Origin: JBBRUG01 sp038247995
Lineage (GTDB): Bacteria; Chloroflexota; Chloroflexia; Chloroflexales; Chloroflexaceae
Length of the DNA stretch: 20,782 nucleotides
Direction: 5' to 3'
Assembly (NCBI GenBank): GCA_038247995.1
Contig: JBBRUG010000066.1
Location: 1 to 20,782 of the forward strand
The position numbers were made by a program, and so were the translations under genes. The notes beneath the pieces were generated by a model. The model made no database searches. It was given only the letters and a program-made list of their open reading frames with translations, and had not been told where the DNA came from. Below, piece by piece: positions 14,450 through 20,782 of this stretch. Positions within the stretch are counted from its first letter, which is position 1. Every line of letters starts with the position of its first letter.

Positions 14450-14977
14450 ATGCTGCGTTCGTTGCCGCGTTGGATGCTTGCTCTGCTGATCGCCATACCA
14501 CTGACGCTGGCACTGCTCTGTGGCGGGATCATTGTGTTCGAGCGCGTGTCCGCCAACCAACGCATCGTACGGATTACGCAAGAACTGGGGCTTGATCCGA
14601 CCCGACGGCTAGCGACTGCACGCCACTGTGAATTTTTCCGCTGTCGTACGCATCAGTGGTTTATAACAGAGCAGACGCTTGCGGAGCTTGAACAACAGGT
14701 CGCACGTACGGAGTATCAACCAATAACCCCAGGGCTGCCACAACATGTTGGCGAGCAGCCGTGGCTTTTAAGGCAAATAAACAGTTATACCCGACACCAG
14801 TTCACCCAAAACGGCAGCCGCACCGGAGAAATTGAAACCATTCAATGGGTTTTGAGAGATAAAGACGGCAAATTCATAAGTTTTTATTTCCATCCGATTA
14901 AAGGCAGTGAAGACATCTACATGTTCGACGATCAGCGTGTCCAGGAAGATATGATCAAGATCATTATAGATATGTAA
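14450..14977 (+). CDS. Single-TM protein of unknown function
   Basis: The 175-residue product has one N-terminal hydrophobic helix (about residues 9-30, LALLIAIPLTLALLCGGIIV) after a short positive stretch, so it is a membrane-anchored or uncleaved-signal protein with an exported soluble part. The rest contains a Cys pair (HCEFFRC), polar loops and a C-terminal region with IQWVLRDKDGKFISFYFHP and an acidic end. No known family is recognised. It is divergent from the dead SARP regulator with an overlap-free gap of about 115 bp, so the two may once have shared control. The ATG at 14450 has no good Shine-Dalgarno. Codon use is less GC-biased than in neighbouring genes. Confidence 0.7.
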   Translation: MLRSLPRWMLALLIAIPLTLALLCGGIIVFERVSANQRIVRITQELGLDPTRRLATARHCEFFRCRTHQWFITEQTLAELEQQVARTEYQPITPGLPQHVGEQPWLLRQINSYTRHQFTQNGSRTGEIETIQWVLRDKDGKFISFYFHPIKGSEDIYMFDDQRVQEDMIKIIIDM

Positions 14978-15020
14978 CCCCTCGTTTCCCTAACGCCATA
15001 CTGATCGTACGTTCGATGTC

Positions 15021-15045
15021 CGCTTCAGCAGCATTTGCTGAAGCG
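15021..15045 (+). terminator. Hairpin terminator candidate after the 14450 gene
   Basis: CGCTTCAGCA (15021-15030) and TGCTGAAGCG (15036-15045) form a perfect 10-bp stem with a 5-nt loop, 44 bp after the stop codon, followed by CTTGTTTCC. The arms share the CGCTTCAGC core of the dispersed element's hairpin B. Confidence 0.5.
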
Positions 15046-15340
15046 CTTGTTTCCTATTGCCAAATTCCTCACCACCTGAAGGAGCTAGAGCACTGCGCAC
15101 CATGATTGAGCCACTGCGGCCACTGAACCGGGTGGCGCGCTGCGCTCGCGCCATGGTACGCAGGCGCAAGCGATCTGCGCAATGCTGTAGCCCTTCAGGC
15201 GCCGCATCCGCATAACAGCCGCAGCCCAGGCGCATCCATGCCCTGCGCCGCGCTCGCAGCCGCACAGTGTTTCCCCGCAGCGCGGCAGGCGGGCGGGATG
15301 CCCACTGTGCGCCCCCGCCGGCGTCCGCGAGCGATCGAGG
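15046..15340. other. GC-rich gene-free stretch with inverted repeats
   Basis: No gene can be supported here. Inverted repeats include TGGCGCG-N7-CGCGCCA (15133-15153) and CGCACAGTG (15261-15269) with CACTGTGCG (15303-15311), 33 bp apart. Pieces such as CCTGAAGGAGCTAGAG (from about 15077) and GTAGCCCTTCAGG (from about 15187) faintly recall the dispersed two-hairpin element. It ends at the promoter of the antitoxin gene. Confidence 0.4.
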
Positions 15341-15368
15341 TTGACGCAGACGTACCCAGGCCTATAAT
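15341..15368 (+). promoter_or_regulatory. Strong sigma-70-type promoter of the antitoxin/Uma2 unit
   Basis: TTGACG (15341-15346) and a perfect TATAAT (15363-15368) are separated by 16 bp. The start codon of the antitoxin lies 30 bp after the -10. Confidence 0.7.
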
Positions 15369-15397
15369 GTAGTTATCGTGTACCCAGGAGCCGCCGT

Positions 15398-15547
15398 ATG
15401 TCAATCGTTCAGGATGTCGTGTCCATTGCCACCACGGCGCCGCGCATCCTCGGCGTACACGCCGGCAAGGTCTGGATCAGCGACGATTTCGACAGCGAAC
15501 TGCCCGACGCCTTCTGGATGGGTGGTGATGATGAACTTGCTGCTTGA
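15398..15547 (+). CDS. VapB-type antitoxin (small, 49 residues)
   Basis: The short product reads MSIVQDVVSIATTAPRILG, then VHAGKVWISDDFDSELPDAFW and a GGDDELAA tail. The G-K-[IV]-W-[IM]-S-D-D-F-D-x-[PE]-L-P pattern is that of the toxin-binding C terminus of DUF2281/VapB-like antitoxins, which precede PIN-domain VapC toxins. AGGAG (15386-15390) lies 7 nt before the ATG, and a strong promoter is in place, so the gene looks expressed. The last 17 nt overlap the start of a vapC remnant, the normal TA arrangement. At 49 residues it is shorter than usual, with a reduced N-terminal DNA-binding part. Confidence 0.65.
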   Translation: MSIVQDVVSIATTAPRILGVHAGKVWISDDFDSELPDAFWMGGDDELAA

Positions 15548-15626
15548 TACGCAGGAATACGAACAGCGTGGACATGAGGAATACGGACATGACAGCAACT
15601 CCGGCGCGAAAACAATTTACAGTTGA
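15531..15626 (+). pseudogene. VapC (PIN-domain toxin) remnant, first seven codons
   Basis: ATG 15531 starts MNLLLDT, the hallmark first strand of a PIN-domain ribonuclease with its first catalytic Asp. In intact VapC a His and hydrophobic helix follow (DTHxFLW type). Here the frame reads QEYEQRGHEEYGHDSNSG and stops at 15626, overlapping the Uma2 gene in another frame. Everything after codon 7-8 is gone, including the other acidic residues. Direct repeats AGGAATACG (15553-15561, 15577-15585) and GGACATGA (15570-15577, 15585-15592) lie at the break, suggesting slippage or recombination. Confidence 0.65.
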
Positions 15627-16146
15627 AGACTATGCGCGCATGCGTGAAACCGGTATCCTCACTGAGGATGACCGTGTTGAGTTGCTTGATGGGGAGATTT
15701 ATCTGATGAGCCCAATTGGCCCCGTGCATGTTGCCCTTGTCAACAAATTAAACCGGATCCTTGGGCAGCAGATTGGTGATCAGGGTATTATCAGTATTCA
15801 AAATCCGATCCGATTGAATCCTCTTGGTGAACCGCAGCCAGATATTGCGATCCTCGCACCACGGGACGATTTTTATACGTCAGCCCTGGCCACCCCGGAT
15901 GATGTCTTGCTTGTGATTGAAGTCGCTGATACCACACTCACGTATGATCGTGAACAGAAACTTCCTCGCTATGCCCAGGCGTATATTAGCGAGGTTTGGA
16001 TTATCGACCCAAGTGCGCAGACCATTGAACAATATACTCATCCGGCCCAAGGCCTGTACACCAATCTTCATATAGTGGTCTTTGGGGATGTCGTCTGTGC
16101 ACAGAACATTCCTGCCGTTTCATTTACGTCTGATCGCATTTTTTAG
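15589..16146 (+). CDS. Uma2-family (DUF820) PD-(D/E)XK-fold protein
   Basis: The 185-residue protein belongs to Uma2/DUF820, a family expanded in Cyanobacteria and Chloroflexota and predicted to have a restriction-endonuclease-like fold; biological role unknown. It has the family order FTVEDYARMRETGILTEDDRVELLDGEI (residues 10-37), PDIAIL (Pro84, Asp85), VLLVIEVADTT (Glu111) and the Lys of REQKLPRYAQ (Lys124), then VWIIDP. These give the PD-E-K set of a nuclease core. ATG 15589 is preferred, with GAGGA (15576-15580) 8 nt upstream; ATGs at 15544 and 15574 are in frame but lack this. It directly follows the truncated toxin gene and may use the antitoxin promoter. It is visibly less GC-rich than its neighbours. 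Confidence 0.9.
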   Translation: MTATPARKQFTVEDYARMRETGILTEDDRVELLDGEIYLMSPIGPVHVALVNKLNRILGQQIGDQGIISIQNPIRLNPLGEPQPDIAILAPRDDFYTSALATPDDVLLVIEVADTTLTYDREQKLPRYAQAYISEVWIIDPSAQTIEQYTHPAQGLYTNLHIVVFGDVVCAQNIPAVSFTSDRIF

Positions 16147-16168
16147 AAAAGAGGGCGTAATACCAGTT

Positions 16169-16196
16169 CTGAGTGCTGAGGACTGAGTGCTGAGTG
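16169..16196. repeat. Heptamer tandem array CTGAGTG (4 copies)
   Basis: Four contiguous heptamers: CTGAGTG, CTGAGGA, CTGAGTG, CTGAGTG. They lie 22 bp after the Uma2 stop codon, in the convergent gap. Confidence 0.85.
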
Positions 16197-16258
16197 GCGT
16201 TTGTCTCACACCAATGCGCTCCAGCAGCGTCGTGCATGCGGCCTGTTAAACGGGGATT

Positions 16259-16297
16259 GGTATAAACCCCAGAAGCTTTAGCCCTGGGGTTTATACC
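16259..16297. terminator. Bidirectional terminator between Uma2 and the secreted protein gene
   Basis: GGTATAAACCCCAG (16259-16272) pairs perfectly with CTGGGGTTTATACC (16284-16297), a 14-bp stem with an 11-nt loop. CTCTTTTG follows on the plus side. It sits between two convergent genes. Confidence 0.7.
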
Positions 16298-16326
16298 CTC
16301 TTTTGCGAAGCTCTCGAACTGCGCAA

Positions 16327-19300
16327 CTACCTCCGTACCACCGGCGTGTAAACTTGGAATGGCCGCGCTTCGATCGTGAAGTTGCGCAGTGTGGAACTGA
16401 GCGGGCTGGGCGCGGGGTTGCGTACGCTGATGCCGATGGTTTGCCCCGTGCTGAGCAGCGCCGCACGCACCTGGGCGCGTAGTTCGCCGGCGCCGACAAA
16501 CTGGGTCGTCAGCGGCTCCCCGTTCCAGAGGATCTGTGCGCCGGAAGTGAAGTTGCTCCCCAGCACCGTCAGGTTCAGCTGTGAACTGCCCGCGCCAGTG
16601 GCCGTCGGACTCAGCCCGGTGATCTCCGGCGCCACTGCTGCTACGATGAACGGGAGGGCGTTGGAGGTGAAGTCGGGGCTGCTCGGCGCACGCACACTGA
16701 TCTGGGCCGTTGCGGGGTTGCTGAGCAGGGTTGCCGCAACCTGAGCCGTAAGTTCCTGGCTGCTCACAACGGTTGTGGAGATCGCCGTGCCGTTCCAGAG
16801 CGCTACCGTCCCGGTGACGAAATCGTGGCCGGTGATCGTCAGGGCGAGCGTTGGGCTACCGGCTGGGGTGGTGAATGGCTCGACGGCGCTGATCACCGGC
16901 TGGTTGCCTACCACGGCGCTCGCCCAACTGCTCGGTCGGTTCGCCACCGTGCTGTACGGCCAGCGGTAGGCATCGCTTGGGCCGACCACGCCGGTCTGTT
17001 CGATGCTCAGGCCCAGGCGGTGCTCCCATTCGCCGAGCGTGGCCCGGTTGATCCGCAATTCGGCGCTCCATGTGCTATCGCCCGCCGCCACCTGCGCCGC
17101 AAGGCCACCCGGCCCGGCAGCGCCGAAGCCGCCTGCGCCGTCGCCCACCCGTGTAAAGACTGCGCCGTCTTCGCCGACAAAGAAACCGATGTCATTGGCC
17201 TGGGCGAATGTGTCGCGGCTGTTGTTTACGTCGGCGCGCAAGCCCACCTGCGATCCCTGCGCCGGCGTACCCATTTTCAGCCCACTGAAACAGGCCCACA
17301 GATAGTCGGCGCTGCGCAGCAGCCGCACATTGGCTTGCGAACCATCGGCATAAGGTTGGAGACGCAGGTTGCTGCCGTCGGTATAGGCCATGTCGGTGCA
17401 GGCGCCGTCGAGGGCGGGCGCACTGCTCAGCGCGATGTTCAGCGGCGCGATCTGCATCTGCACGCTCGCCGCACGAGTCTGGTTGAGCGAGTCGGTGGCG
17501 CTGATGGTCACCGTGTGTTGCCCAGGGGCCAGTCCATCGGCGGCACTGACTGCGCCGTTGCCCTGGTTCACGCCGCTCACGCGCCATTGCAGGCTGGTTC
17601 CGCTCAGCCCGCCGTCTTCGGCGTCGAGCGCGCCGCCGTGCAGCAGCAGTGGTTGGCCGGCGGCGAACACCTGCCCGCTACCGGGCGTGGTGATGAACGG
17701 CTCCGGCGGACGGTTGGCGAGCGTGAAGGGCGGCGAGGTGCTGATGGTGGTGTTGTAGCCGTCGCTTACCAGCAACCGGATGCGGGCCTGATTGGGCGCG
17801 CTGCCGCTTAACGAGCCGAGATCGTCCAGGCGCAGGCTGGTACGCGGCTCGCCGGCCTGCGGCACATTCAGCGCAATGGTATGCCAGCGGGCGCCATTAT
17901 CGGCGCTGTACTGCACTGTAGTCAGCAGCCGGTCGGCGCGGTCGGCGTCGGTCGCCGTCCATTCCAGGTTCAGCGTGTTGGAGATCATCACTCCGCTGCC
18001 GGGTTGCTGGATCGTCACCGTCGGCGCGGCACGGCCCACGCTACGTGTATCGACCACCGTGCCCTCGGCGAGTAGTTCAATGGTGGCCACCGGCCCGGCG
18101 GGCGGCGGGAAGCTGTCGCTGAACAAGGCTGATGCGCCATCGTCGCTGTGATCATCCAGCGGGGTGATCACCAGCGGTCGTTCGAGCAGCACGGTGCCGC
18201 TTGGATCGCGCAGACGCAGGCTGTAGCCGATCTGATTGGTGCCGGCGTGGGCCAACTGGGCCTGCTGGGTGCGCAACATGGTGAGCGTGCTCGGCGGCAG
18301 GCTGGCCGTGGGCATGCCCAGCAGCAGCGTGATCGCGCCGCGCTGATTGTCGGCATCAACCAGCCCAGTAACAAAGATGCTGTTGCCCTGCGCCGTTTCA
18401 GCCTGGGGCGCGATATTGAGCGCGCTGGTGCGCGTGGCGTTGAGCAGCCCGCGCCAGGTATAATCGCTCACCCAACTGCGATAGGCGTAGGACATAAAAT
18501 CCGCAGTTTGATCGGGCCGGATCGGTTGCAAGGTTGTGGTGTCGAAGCCGTAATAGCTGGTTGGGCCGACATTGGCGATCTGGCAGGGCGGGTACGGGTA
18601 GTTGGTGTCGATATTGTCGGGGTTTTCGCAGTTGACGTGCTTGCGCCCATAGTTGTGCGCCAGTTCCTGGGCCATCACACTGCCCTCACGGATGGCGTCC
18701 CACGCCCGCGGTACAGGGTTTGGCGTATGCGCAGGCAACTGCACCCACGACTGATTGCTCACCGTGCTGGCGTAGCCGGCTGCGCCGCCGTTCTCGGCTT
18801 CCGGATGCACCATACCCATAAAGTGTACCGGCGCACCGATATCGTCGCAGATATCGGGGTTGAACGAGAGCAGTGCCCGCGTCCACAGCGAGGCAATCAC
18901 TTTATCGCGATCAGGAATGCCGTTGGTGAGGCCCCAGCCGTCATCCAGTTCATACGGGCCGTGGCACGGGTAGGGCAGGCCATAATACGTGCAGACCTGG
19001 AGCTCTTCAACCGGGTCGGTGTCGCGGAAGACCCAGACATCCGGGGTGGGCCAGCGGCGCTTGAAGTGATCGACCATGGCGAAGAAGTTGGGGTCGTTCA
19101 CCGAGGGTAACGCCGAATGGGTGCGCACCGGCACTGTCCAGACACAGATCGGCGGGGCGCTCTCGAAGGTCACGGCCTGGCTGATCTGGTTATTGCCCCG
19201 GTTGGGGTCGCTATGGATCTGGCGCGGATCGACCACAACCTGGAGCGTAAGCGCGCCGGTGCCGATCCAGTTGTCGGGCAGGCGGAAATACCAGCCGTCG

Positions 19301-20688
19301 TTGAGTTTGGCGCGGTCGAAACTGCCGCCAGTAGTGAGCGCGCGCACGCCGTTAATCGGTTGCAGCGGCGAACCGGGCAGCGCTACGCCATTGCGCGTTC
19401 CAACAAGGTGTGCTTCGACGTTGGGCGTGCTGGGGCCACTGGTCTGCGTGGCGTAGGCGCGCACGTAGGTCAGCTTGTTCGCTACCAGCGGCGCGTTATT
19501 GGCTAAATTCTGGATCGCCTGGGTTACTTCCATGCCGTCAACGCGGAAGTCGCGGGTGATCGCACTGGCGGTCAGGGGTAAACTAAATATCCCGGCGTTG
19601 CGGCGGGCGAAGTAGAGCGTATCATTGGCCACAAAAAGCTGATCGTCGATCTGGGCCTGGCCAGTGGCAAGCGTGTCGGCGCCGGGATTAGAGTTATTAC
19701 TCGCTTTTCGTTTCACATCGCCGTTAGGGTTGTTCACCGTATTGCGGTCGATTTCGGTCCAGAAGAGGTTGCTGCCGGCCAGCACCGGGCTGCCGATCAC
19801 CCAATTGATCGTGCTGGCGTAGAACGAGGGCGGTGGATCGGGCAGTTGGTCTACCGGCGGTTGCAGATAGCAGATCGTGATCTGGCCACAGCTACGGTAG
19901 CGGATCTGGTAATTGTTGTTTTGACCGCTGGCTACCTGTTCAACCCAATAGATGCGATAGTTGCGCTGGATGCCGCCGAGTGATTGATAAACCAGCCCGT
20001 AGGCATTGGCGTTCGGACTGATGTTGCTAAATTGGCGTTTGCTGTCGGTACATGGTAGGGTTGCACAGGTAATCCCGATCGACCAGATGCCGGTGCTATC
20101 ACTCCAATACACCGTGCCACCCACGATAATCATATCGATCGGCGTTGGGCCGGTGGCGGCGACGGTTTCGATCGGGCTGCTGCCGTCTTTGCGGGTGCGG
20201 TAGAGCAAACCGAAGCCATGCAGCCAGTAGAGATAATCGCCGGCTTCAAGCAACGGGCGGCGCAGACTGGGGAACTGATCGGTCGTTAACACTTTTACTG
20301 CTTGCGGTGTGTAGGGTTCGCCGGGGGCTATCCGCGCGATCCGGCTCTGACTTGAATCGAAGTAGTAGAGCCCATCGGCGGCGCTGAGCATGGCATGATA
20401 CGTAATGCAGCGCGCCCCGTCGTTAATCGACTCGATTGTGCGTTGGATACCGCCGCCGGTAGGCTTGCGCTTCAGTTCCGCAACATTGTTGAATTCGTCG
20501 GCGAAGCAGTTATTGGCCCAGTAGAGCAGGCCGCTGCCTACCGTCCACTCTTCGACACTGTTGTCGGCAACAACGGGCGTCGCCGTATCGGCGCGGGCAG
20601 GGCGGCTCGTCGCTGGGGTGAGCGTCAGGGCGATGATCATCAGCAAACTGAACATCCAGGCCAGCGGGCGCGGAAGATGCTTGGCCAT
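16327..20688 (-). CDS. Secreted multidomain protein with metzincin-like domain, 1453 residues
   Basis: The protein starts with a Sec signal peptide (residues 1-33: basic start, WMFSLLMIIALTL, then ATSRPARA). Residues 45-375 form a beta-propeller of about six or seven blades, marked by repeated LYW/VYW/FW motifs (LLYWANN, YLYWLHG, TVYWSDS, RIYWVEQ, LFWTEID, LYFARRN). A linker domain begins FRVDGMEVTQAIQ (381-393). The metzincin-like region has QELAHNYGRKH (674-684) and a Met-turn DFMSY (730-734); the first zinc His of HExxHxxGxxH is Gln674. Then come Ig-like domains (about 885-1080), a DOMON/CBM9-like domain (about 1088-1260) and two IPT/TIG domains (1262-1349 and 1353-1440). The tail is VYTPVVRR. 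AAAGGAG lies 7 nt before ATG 20688. Role: cell-surface or extracellular, adhesive or (pseudo)protease. Catalytic activity is doubtful. Confidence 0.88.
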   Translation of the reverse strand: MAKHLPRPLAWMFSLLMIIALTLTPATSRPARADTATPVVADNSVEEWTVGSGLLYWANNCFADEFNNVAELKRKPTGGGIQRTIESINDGARCITYHAMLSAADGLYYFDSSQSRIARIAPGEPYTPQAVKVLTTDQFPSLRRPLLEAGDYLYWLHGFGLLYRTRKDGSSPIETVAATGPTPIDMIIVGGTVYWSDSTGIWSIGITCATLPCTDSKRQFSNISPNANAYGLVYQSLGGIQRNYRIYWVEQVASGQNNNYQIRYRSCGQITICYLQPPVDQLPDPPPSFYASTINWVIGSPVLAGSNLFWTEIDRNTVNNPNGDVKRKASNNSNPGADTLATGQAQIDDQLFVANDTLYFARRNAGIFSLPLTASAITRDFRVDGMEVTQAIQNLANNAPLVANKLTYVRAYATQTSGPSTPNVEAHLVGTRNGVALPGSPLQPINGVRALTTGGSFDRAKLNDGWYFRLPDNWIGTGALTLQVVVDPRQIHSDPNRGNNQISQAVTFESAPPICVWTVPVRTHSALPSVNDPNFFAMVDHFKRRWPTPDVWVFRDTDPVEELQVCTYYGLPYPCHGPYELDDGWGLTNGIPDRDKVIASLWTRALLSFNPDICDDIGAPVHFMGMVHPEAENGGAAGYASTVSNQSWVQLPAHTPNPVPRAWDAIREGSVMAQELAHNYGRKHVNCENPDNIDTNYPYPPCQIANVGPTSYYGFDTTTLQPIRPDQTADFMSYAYRSWVSDYTWRGLLNATRTSALNIAPQAETAQGNSIFVTGLVDADNQRGAITLLLGMPTASLPPSTLTMLRTQQAQLAHAGTNQIGYSLRLRDPSGTVLLERPLVITPLDDHSDDGASALFSDSFPPPAGPVATIELLAEGTVVDTRSVGRAAPTVTIQQPGSGVMISNTLNLEWTATDADRADRLLTTVQYSADNGARWHTIALNVPQAGEPRTSLRLDDLGSLSGSAPNQARIRLLVSDGYNTTISTSPPFTLANRPPEPFITTPGSGQVFAAGQPLLLHGGALDAEDGGLSGTSLQWRVSGVNQGNGAVSAADGLAPGQHTVTISATDSLNQTRAASVQMQIAPLNIALSSAPALDGACTDMAYTDGSNLRLQPYADGSQANVRLLRSADYLWACFSGLKMGTPAQGSQVGLRADVNNSRDTFAQANDIGFFVGEDGAVFTRVGDGAGGFGAAGPGGLAAQVAAGDSTWSAELRINRATLGEWEHRLGLSIEQTGVVGPSDAYRWPYSTVANRPSSWASAVVGNQPVISAVEPFTTPAGSPTLALTITGHDFVTGTVALWNGTAISTTVVSSQELTAQVAATLLSNPATAQISVRAPSSPDFTSNALPFIVAAVAPEITGLSPTATGAGSSQLNLTVLGSNFTSGAQILWNGEPLTTQFVGAGELRAQVRAALLSTGQTIGISVRNPAPSPLSSTLRNFTIEARPFQVYTPVVRR

Positions 20689-20695
20689 AGTGAGT

Positions 20696-20702
20696 CTCCT
20701 TT
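20696..20702 (-). promoter_or_regulatory. Ribosome binding site of the secreted protein, abutting a repeat hairpin
   Basis: AAAGGAG on the minus strand, 7 nt from the ATG at 20688. The dispersed repeat begins at the very next base (20703), placing hairpin B only 3 nt upstream of this site. Confidence 0.75.
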
Positions 20703-20782
20703 ACAGCCGCTTCAGCGGCCCAAATGTTCAGGCGAACCGAGCAGTGCCCCCTTCAGGGCTACAGCCGCTTCAGCGGCCCAAA
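20703..20782 (-). repeat. Two-hairpin dispersed element, copies 3 and 4 (tandem, 58-bp period)
   Basis: Hairpin B GCCGCT-TC-AGCGGC occurs at 20706-20719 and again at 20764-20777. The 22 bp at 20703-20724 are identical to 20761-20782, giving a 58-bp period; the second copy is cut by the window edge. Between them lies hairpin A, CCCT-TC-AGGG (20749-20758). Read on the minus strand the order is A, spacer, B, as in copies 1 and 2. Confidence 0.85.

Noticed and set aside
14990..15404. Several short minus-strand frames in the GC-rich gap
   Set aside because: Very Arg/Ala/Cys-rich, no start signals, no motif; non-coding with inverted repeats is the better reading.
15398..15626. Functional VapBC toxin-antitoxin pair
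   Set aside because: The toxin ends after the first beta-strand, so only the antitoxin can be functional.
16825..17811. A 328-codon open frame on the plus strand, antisense to the secreted protein gene
   Set aside because: Composition is Arg/Ala/Gly/His-rich with no recognisable motif; it is the usual open antisense frame of a GC-rich gene.
18148..19110. A 320-codon open frame antisense to the metzincin region
   Set aside because: No family pattern, and the minus-strand frame has clear domains, signal peptide and ribosome site.
20703..20782. Transposon terminal inverted repeat or insertion sequence end
   Set aside because: Repeats are in direct tandem with a 58-bp period and there is no transposase gene; similar copies elsewhere are intergenic and gene-free.

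Overview
The window is about 20.8 kb of GC-rich bacterial chromosome. It most likely comes from a filamentous member of Chloroflexota (Chloroflexia, Roseiflexus/Chloroflexus-like). This rests on gene content (Uma2-family protein, remnant of a SARP/BTAD-AAA regulator, very large secreted multidomain protein ending in a Y-x-P-[VL]-x-R-type tail, SbcC-like ATPase), on codon use, and on dispersed short intergenic repeats. No rRNA, tRNA, CRISPR array or complete insertion sequence was seen. The taxonomic call is an inference.

Layout. 1-505: 3' end of an SbcC/Rad50-type ATPase gene (+). 679-1464 and 1550-2941: SDR oxidoreductase and an adrenodoxin-reductase-type ferredoxin/NADP reductase (+), the second with its own promoter. 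2942-3912: frameshifted multi-pass membrane protein (-), whose stop codon directly abuts that of the reductase. 4046-5236: GT4-type glycosyltransferase (+). 5487-6491: conserved protein of unknown function (+), closed by a 17-bp perfect-stem terminator. 6642-6905: orphan Phd/YefM-type antitoxin (-). 6918-7370: AT-rich gene-free stretch with hairpins. 7371-9231: two-component pair, a six-TM histidine kinase followed by a stand-alone receiver (-). 9511-11973: nucleotide-sugar operon (-), a UDP-sugar 6-dehydrogenase followed by a GDP-L-fucose-synthase-like enzyme, with a promoter embedded in an octamer repeat array. 12268-12495: short, probably truncated monooxygenase-fold protein (+). 12702-14334: gene graveyard (-), a livH permease fragment fused out of frame to a multiply broken SARP-AAA regulator. 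14450-14977: single-TM protein of unknown function (+). 15341-16146: strong promoter, VapB-like antitoxin, VapC cut off after seven codons, and a Uma2 protein (+). 16327-20688: 1453-residue secreted protein (-) with a beta-propeller, a metzincin-like domain, Ig-like and DOMON-like domains and two IPT/TIG domains.

How the parts relate. The glycosyltransferase and the two nucleotide-sugar genes fit cell-surface polysaccharide synthesis. The kinase and receiver form a signalling unit with no visible output domain. Much of 12.2-15.7 kb is genomic wreckage: a nonsense mutation, frameshifts, an internal deletion, a gene fusion and a beheaded toxin.

Most interesting signals: (1) a dispersed element of about 55 bp made of two small hairpins with 2-nt loops, present three to four times, with a compensatory base-pair change between copies; (2) several unrelated intergenic arrays that share a 7-bp unit length but not sequence; (3) a metzincin-type motif whose first zinc histidine is glutamine; (4) the promoter-antitoxin-beheaded-toxin-Uma2 arrangement.
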